Under the pieces are notes generated by a model. The model ran no database searches and was not told the DNA's origin. It worked only from the letters and a program-made list of their open reading frames with translations. Both the position numbers and the translations under genes were made by a program. A DNA stretch of 64,000 bases, taken from NCBI GenBank assembly GCA_963695085.1, contig CAVOFV010000004.1, forward strand, positions 1 to 64,000. The letters run 5' to 3'. This document shows, piece after piece, positions 63,306-64,000 of the stretch. The stretch's first letter is position 1, and each line of letters begins with the position of its first letter. The stretch comes from SG8-30 sp963695085. GTDB taxonomy: Bacteria; Pseudomonadota; Gammaproteobacteria; Steroidobacterales; Steroidobacteraceae.

Positions 63306-64000
63306 TCAGCTGATTCGTTCGCGCAGTTCCTTGCGGTAGCGGCGGCTCACCGGCACGCGCGCGTCGTCCTTCAGGCGGATTTCGCCGTCGCCGGTGTCGA
63401 ACGGCACGATCTCGGCAATCCGGTCGAGGTTGACGATCGCCGAACGGTGCACGCGCGCGAACCCAGCCCCGGCCAGGCGCGTCTCGATGCCGGCCATCGT
63501 CTCGCGCAGCGGATAGGCGCGCGCACCGACCCGCAGGTTGACGTAGTTGCCGGACGCCTCGATCCAGTCGATGTCCTCGACCTTGACCAGGAACTCGCGT
63601 CCCAGCTTCTTGACCAGGAAGCGGTCCGTGACCGGTTGCTGCGGCGTCGGCGCGTCCTCGCCGCCCTCCGCCAGGAACTGCGCCTCGCCCTGCGGCGCCG
63701 CAGGATATGGCGGTACAGGTAGATCAGCGCGACGAATCCCCAGTACGCGCGGAAGTCTTTCAGGTACTCGTAGACCAGTTCCTGGAACAGGTCGCCGAAG
63801 TCGTAGGGGGTGCCCGCGTAGAGGTAGGCGAGCTTGCGCAGCAGCACCATCAGGCCGACATGCCCCAGCGACCAGGGGATGGTGAACAGCATGTGGCCCA
63901 GCACGCCGCGTCGTGCGTTGCCGCGCTCGAGCGGAAAGTACCGGTCAAACCACAAGAGCACGGCGAGCATGACGGCCATGGCGGCCGTCGACGAGATTTC
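63306..64000 (-). pseudogene. membrane-anchored LytTR-domain regulator, frameshifted and cut by the window edge
   Basis: The minus strand encodes an N-terminal region with three to four membrane helices (MLAVLLWFDRYFPLE, MLFTIPWSLGHVGLMVLL, FRAYWGFVALIYLYRHI). In another frame follows a LytTR DNA-binding domain with FLVKKLGREFLVKVEDIDWIEASGNYVNLRV (given by its ends), LRETMAGI and a final VSRRYRKELRERIS. The switch lies at about 63688-63705, where one base appears missing in GCGGCGCCGC. Rejoined, it is a typical membrane LytTR regulator. The 5' end lies beyond 64000. Confidence 0.8.

Overview
The window comes from a GC-rich proteobacterium, most likely a gammaproteobacterium near the Xanthomonadales/Steroidobacterales. 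This is inferred from base composition and gene order, not from a 16S comparison. Support includes the order rrn - tyrS - M23 peptidase - erpA (known from Pseudomonas-type genomes), the RpoH box in the heat-shock sigma factor, an ftsY-ftsE-ftsX-rpoH run, TamA/TamB, YdbH/YdbL, and an arginine cluster with an N-acylornithine-type carbamoyltransferase. Genes are densely packed, many pairs overlap by 4 nt (ATGA/GTGA), and GTG and TTG starts are common.

Layout. 1-2000: 3' spacer, 16S rRNA and leader of an rrn operon on the minus strand with two tandem promoters. 2039-6636: tyrS, M23 peptidase, erpA, a coiled-coil membrane protein and rppH. 6756-10180: a lone FecCD-type permease and a TonB-dependent receptor. 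10222-13304: a hairpin-rich intergenic repeat, then rsmD-coaD-ggt on the minus strand. 13439-19245: a VolA/Pla-1-like lipoprotein lipase, ftsYEX, and rpoH behind a perfect CIRCE operator. 19407-25667: two tandem paralogous lipoproteins, a frameshifted glutaryl-CoA-dehydrogenase-type gene, a MATE exporter, a glycine-zipper protein, DUF924 and a DMT permease. 25779-30768: a ThDP enzyme, small unknowns, a SPOR lipoprotein and an SGNH hydrolase. 30931-34309: GDPD - GlpD-like - glycerol-kinase-like, a compact route from glycerophosphodiesters to dihydroxyacetone phosphate. 34313-37781: hydrolase, saccharopine-dehydrogenase-like oxidoreductase and a membrane-tethered receiver protein. 37910-45601: YdbH/YdbL, SRAP, YadGH, small membrane proteins and an orphan FlhC-like regulator. 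45643-53556: nudC, DUF4126, NRDE, tamA, tamB. 53600-61818: argR - argG - unknown P-loop gene - argC - argD - argF' - argB - argH behind two ARG boxes. 61828-64000: an aldehyde dehydrogenase and a frameshifted, truncated LytTR gene.

The most interesting part is the arginine cluster. Its carbamoyltransferase belongs to the N-acetyl/N-succinylornithine branch, with alanine at the residue that separates acetyl- from succinyl-ornithine enzymes. No glutamate N-acyltransferase and no deacylase gene is present, and an unrecognised BioD-like P-loop protein sits between argG and argC. Other points worth checking are CIRCE control of rpoH, a receiver domain fused through a membrane helix to an extracytoplasmic domain, and a YdbL homologue that seems to carry the YnbE strand.

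Three genes (ggt, the acyl-CoA dehydrogenase, the LytTR gene) carry single-base frame breaks in GC-rich stretches with an intact family sequence continuing in another frame. Assembly error is at least as likely as true pseudogenisation. No CRISPR array, tRNA, insertion sequence or prophage gene was seen.
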